A stretch of 19,551 nucleotides of DNA from JAZNGX01 sp045576675. Its GTDB lineage: Bacteria; Bacillota; Clostridia; Monoglobales; Firm-18. Position numbers and translations under genes: made by a program. The notes beneath the pieces were generated by a model, which saw only the letters and a program-made list of their open reading frames with translations, was not told the DNA's origin and ran no database searches. Where the stretch lies: positions 1-19,551 of the forward strand of contig JAZNGX010000122.1 of the NCBI GenBank assembly GCA_045576675.1, given 5' to 3'. Shown here one piece after another: positions 17,484 to 19,551 of the stretch (its first letter is position 1; the number at the start of each line of letters is the position of its first letter).

Positions 17484-17512
17484 AGTAAATATGCAATATT
17501 CCACTTTACTTT
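17482..17512. promoter_or_regulatory. Inverted repeat overlapping the -35 box, possible operator
   Basis: AAAGTAAA (17482-17489) and TTTACTTT (17505-17512) form 8-bp inverted arms with a 15-bp spacer. The left arm touches the -35 box of the operon promoter. The position suits an activator or repressor site. AT-rich DNA makes such repeats fairly common, so this is tentative. Confidence 0.3.
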
Positions 17513-17616
17513 TCATTTTTCTACCTTTTGCTCAAAAATCAACGTGTTTTTTGCTGTTTACAAAATACGAAAAACCTTTCAATTAAAATACTTCCAAATC
17601 TGATAAAAATTACCTG

Positions 17617-19401
17617 TTAACAAAAATCAAATGACACCACCGGTATTTTTTCAAGGTCTCCCCAACCGCTTACGGGAACTAATACTAATTTATCCAAATT
17701 TTTATTTATATCAACGTGGTACGAACGTTTTCTGTTATCTGTAATATTAAGCAGTTCAAATCTCTCTCCGTCCAATTCACCATACAGCTTAAAAGATTTA
17801 CAAAGGGTTTGTGGCATACTCATCCGCGGACTGTCAAGTCTGTAGCTTGCACGCATAGAATGATACCGTTCACATTCTGAGCCTGGCAGCGTTTTGCGGT
17901 TAAGGTCACTGCAGAAAACAATATGTACAGATGATATTTTTGTCTCTTTAAAGTTGTAGCATATTTCAGAATTTTTATCTGCCTTATATGAGCAGCTTTC
18001 CTCATCTGTATTATATATAATGTGCGGACGGTCCTGTCCGTTTCTTATTACATCATCAGCATTTTTAAGCTCAGCATTTTTGCACACATCAGATACCGAT
18101 CTTATTTTTGACGGTAAAAAACAATCCTCATTCATAAGGAGCCTTTGAACTTCATCAATTTTATTGCAATAAACTCCATGAGGCGTAAGCTTATTTTTTA
18201 CTGCTACAGATGCCGCTTTACCAACAGCCTCCCCTAAAAGTGCACAAGTTGCCATAACACGCATACTGCTCATTGCCGTATGAGTCATACTAATGTTTCT
18301 GCCTGCAAAAAATAAATTTTCAACATTTTTAGAATAAAGAGTACGGTACGATATAGAATACGGTGCAGGTGTCGGAATATCAGTATTACGGACACCACGA
18401 TGGTAAAATCCACCAGGGAAATGGTCATCAATAGGCCACCCGCCGTATGCTATTTCATCCTCAAAAACTCTGTTGTCGCTTATATCACGCTGAGTCATCA
18501 TATATTCTCCACACATCCTGCGTGATTCACGTTTTCCGGGCAAAAATCCGATAAAATCAAGATCCCACTTATCAGCGTTAAACTTGTTTGAATTTTTAAT
18601 GTAATCCCACACACCTGTTACAAGACAAATCAACTCATCACGTAATTCTTCTGTGTCATCAATGGTATTTTTTGTACCTCCAAGTTCTAAGTGCCAGAAA
18701 TTCTCAAGTTCGTTATATAAATCAAGTTTTCTGTATGATAAATCTTTTTCTGTTATCTTGGTGCTCCATTCGGGTGCTGTGTATTTAACATCATGTTGTG
18801 TTTCTCTGCCCTGCAACAAACAAGACATACCCATAGTCATTTTGTCAGCTTCTGTTACATGGGTATCTTCACCAAATTCCGAGCTGGATTCACGACCAAT
18901 ACGATATTGTGCATCGCAAAGCGGAGCTAAAATACTGTCTCCTGAGCTGTCACAAAAGAATTTTGCTTCAATCTCATAAAAGCATTGAGTGGTCATCTGA
19001 TAACCACGCACTGCTTTGATTTTTGTATCACGTCCATTTGCAAAATCACCCTTTAAAACATCAGCATCAAGGCATGTACAGTTTAATAACAAGGTTATAT
19101 TATCCTCACGTCTTATAAAATCATAAAGCACAGTATCCCATACAGCATAGCTTTTAGTCGGGTTACGATACAGATTTTCAAGTAATATTTCCTCTAATAT
19201 ACCTGTTTCACGGTTGTTTTCACCCTTAGCACCGCATATCCACATACGAATTTCAGAGGAAGCATTTCCTCCTAAAACAGGACGTTCGTGCATAAGCACA
19301 ACCTTTAAACCCTCCCTTGCTGCTGAGATGGCAGCAGTCAATCCTGCCATACCTCCACCGATAACACATAAATCACATTTTACAATTTTTTTATTTAGCA
19401 T
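17617..19401 (-). CDS. FAD-dependent oxidoreductase (FAD_oxidored, PF12831-like)
   Basis: This 594-residue protein has no signal peptide and should be cytoplasmic. The N-terminal Rossmann motif is clear: CVIGGGMAGLTAA with Gly15, Gly17 and Gly20, and an acidic Glu39 at the end of the second strand to bind the FAD ribose. PVLGGNASSEIRMW follows, as in the PF12831 family. Later landmarks are DSSGDSILAP (near 150) and the FAD-side LFFAGRNISMTHTAMSSMRVM segment (near 365-385). Residues about 440-594 form a beta-rich C-terminal part with no recognised motif. AGAGG at 19410-19414 is 8 nt before the ATG. Members of this family often sit in polysaccharide-utilisation loci, but their substrates are largely unknown. 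A role in oxidising a sugar or sugar-acid derived from the glycan is inference. Confidence 0.88.
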   Translation of the reverse strand: MLNKKIVKCDLCVIGGGMAGLTAAISAAREGLKVVLMHERPVLGGNASSEIRMWICGAKGENNRETGILEEILLENLYRNPTKSYAVWDTVLYDFIRREDNITLLLNCTCLDADVLKGDFANGRDTKIKAVRGYQMTTQCFYEIEAKFFCDSSGDSILAPLCDAQYRIGRESSSEFGEDTHVTEADKMTMGMSCLLQGRETQHDVKYTAPEWSTKITEKDLSYRKLDLYNELENFWHLELGGTKNTIDDTEELRDELICLVTGVWDYIKNSNKFNADKWDLDFIGFLPGKRESRRMCGEYMMTQRDISDNRVFEDEIAYGGWPIDDHFPGGFYHRGVRNTDIPTPAPYSISYRTLYSKNVENLFFAGRNISMTHTAMSSMRVMATCALLGEAVGKAASVAVKNKLTPHGVYCNKIDEVQRLLMNEDCFLPSKIRSVSDVCKNAELKNADDVIRNGQDRPHIIYNTDEESCSYKADKNSEICYNFKETKISSVHIVFCSDLNRKTLPGSECERYHSMRASYRLDSPRMSMPQTLCKSFKLYGELDGERFELLNITDNRKRSYHVDINKNLDKLVLVPVSGWGDLEKIPVVSFDFC

Positions 19402-19413
19402 AATAAAAACCTC

Positions 19414-19442
19414 TTGAAATAATTATTGTATTATACTATAAT
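19414..19442 (+). promoter_or_regulatory. Sigma-A type promoter of the divergent right-edge gene
   Basis: TTGAAA (19414-19419), a 17-bp spacer and a perfect TATAAT (19437-19442) lie on the plus strand. Transcription would start near 19449, leaving a leader of about 68 nt before the ATG at 19517. The -35 box abuts the ribosome binding site of the oxidoreductase gene, so the two divergent transcription units overlap here. Confidence 0.58.
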
Positions 19443-19458
19443 TATATTATATTTTTAA
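19430..19458 (-). promoter_or_regulatory. Possible promoter of the oxidoreductase gene
   Basis: On the minus strand TATAAT (19430-19435) is preceded, after 17 bp, by a weak TTAAAA (19453-19458). A start near 19423 would give a leader of about 22 nt. Several other TATAAT hexamers in this AT-rich stretch make the exact choice uncertain. The element overlaps the divergent promoter, so the two may compete. Confidence 0.3.
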
Positions 19459-19516
19459 GTACTGTTCTTTGATTTTAATGCTGAAAAATATGAAAATTGT
19501 GCAAGGACTGATTAAT

Positions 19517-19551
19517 ATGAAAGATCTTGTGTCCAATATCATTTCTTATCT
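19517..19551 (+). CDS. Start of a divergent gene, truncated by window edge
   Basis: An ATG at 19517 opens a frame (MKDLVSNIISY) that runs off the window after 11 codons and two bases. AAGGA at 19503-19507 lies 9 nt upstream, and a strong promoter precedes it at 19414-19442. These three together make a real gene likely. A divergent regulator would be usual beside a glycan-utilisation operon, but 11 residues cannot show that. Confidence 0.5.
   Translation, partial: MKDLVSNIISY

Larger units (their letters stand above)
17373..17616. other. 244-bp intergenic region between oxidoreductase and transporter operon
   Basis: This is the only long gap in the minus-strand cluster. It is AT-rich and holds the promoter at 17455-17483, the inverted repeat beside it and the start of the possible leader ORF. 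I see no convincing hairpin with a T-run after the oxidoreductase stop, so read-through from that gene into the operon is possible. Confidence 0.6.

Noticed and set aside
17560..17616. Terminator after the oxidoreductase stop
   Set aside because: The region is AT-rich with A/T runs but I found no stable stem before them.

Overview
The window looks like chromosomal DNA from an AT-rich Gram-positive anaerobe of the Clostridia type. The signs are strong AAGGAG-type ribosome binding sites, S-layer homology (SLH) domain surface proteins, a lipoprotein-based sugar ABC transporter of the LplA/LplB/LplC (YtcQ/YtcO/YtcP) type, and large Fn3/Ig-rich secreted proteins. Plant-polysaccharide-degrading gut Clostridia that carry many SLH proteins (for example Monoglobus-like lineages) are a plausible source. 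That placement is inference from protein style, not from a marker gene.

Nine of the ten genes lie on the minus strand and read from right to left. First comes an FAD-dependent oxidoreductase (19401-17617), then a 244-bp gap holding a well-formed sigma-A promoter. From there an apparently continuous operon runs off the left edge, with gaps of only 4-26 bp: permease 1 (17372-16413), a 1582-aa modular secreted protein (16398-11650), an N-terminal SLH protein (11630-8904), a C-terminal SLH protein (8899-7178), permease 2 (7151-6276), a solute-binding lipoprotein (6252-4564), a cytoplasmic clan GH-A glycosidase (4549-3335), and a secreted multidomain clan GH-A glycosidase cut by the window edge (3320 to 1). 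At the right edge a divergent gene begins at 19517 (+) behind its own promoter; only 11 codons are visible.

The genes read as a glycan-utilisation locus. The secreted glycosidase would cut a polysaccharide outside the cell. The SLH and modular proteins would sit at or near the wall and hold or organise the substrate. The lipoprotein and two permeases would import oligosaccharides, powered by an ATPase encoded elsewhere. The cytoplasmic glycosidase, and perhaps the oxidoreductase, would process the products. The substrate cannot be read from sequence alone.

The most unusual part is the 9.2-kb block of three large secreted proteins lying between the two permease genes of one transporter. It comprises a four-copy beta-sandwich/five-copy Ig-like protein with no visible anchor or enzyme, followed by two SLH proteins with anchors at opposite ends and large regions I cannot assign. 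No RNA genes, mobile elements, CRISPR arrays or clear terminators were seen, and no gene-free stretch exceeds 300 bases.
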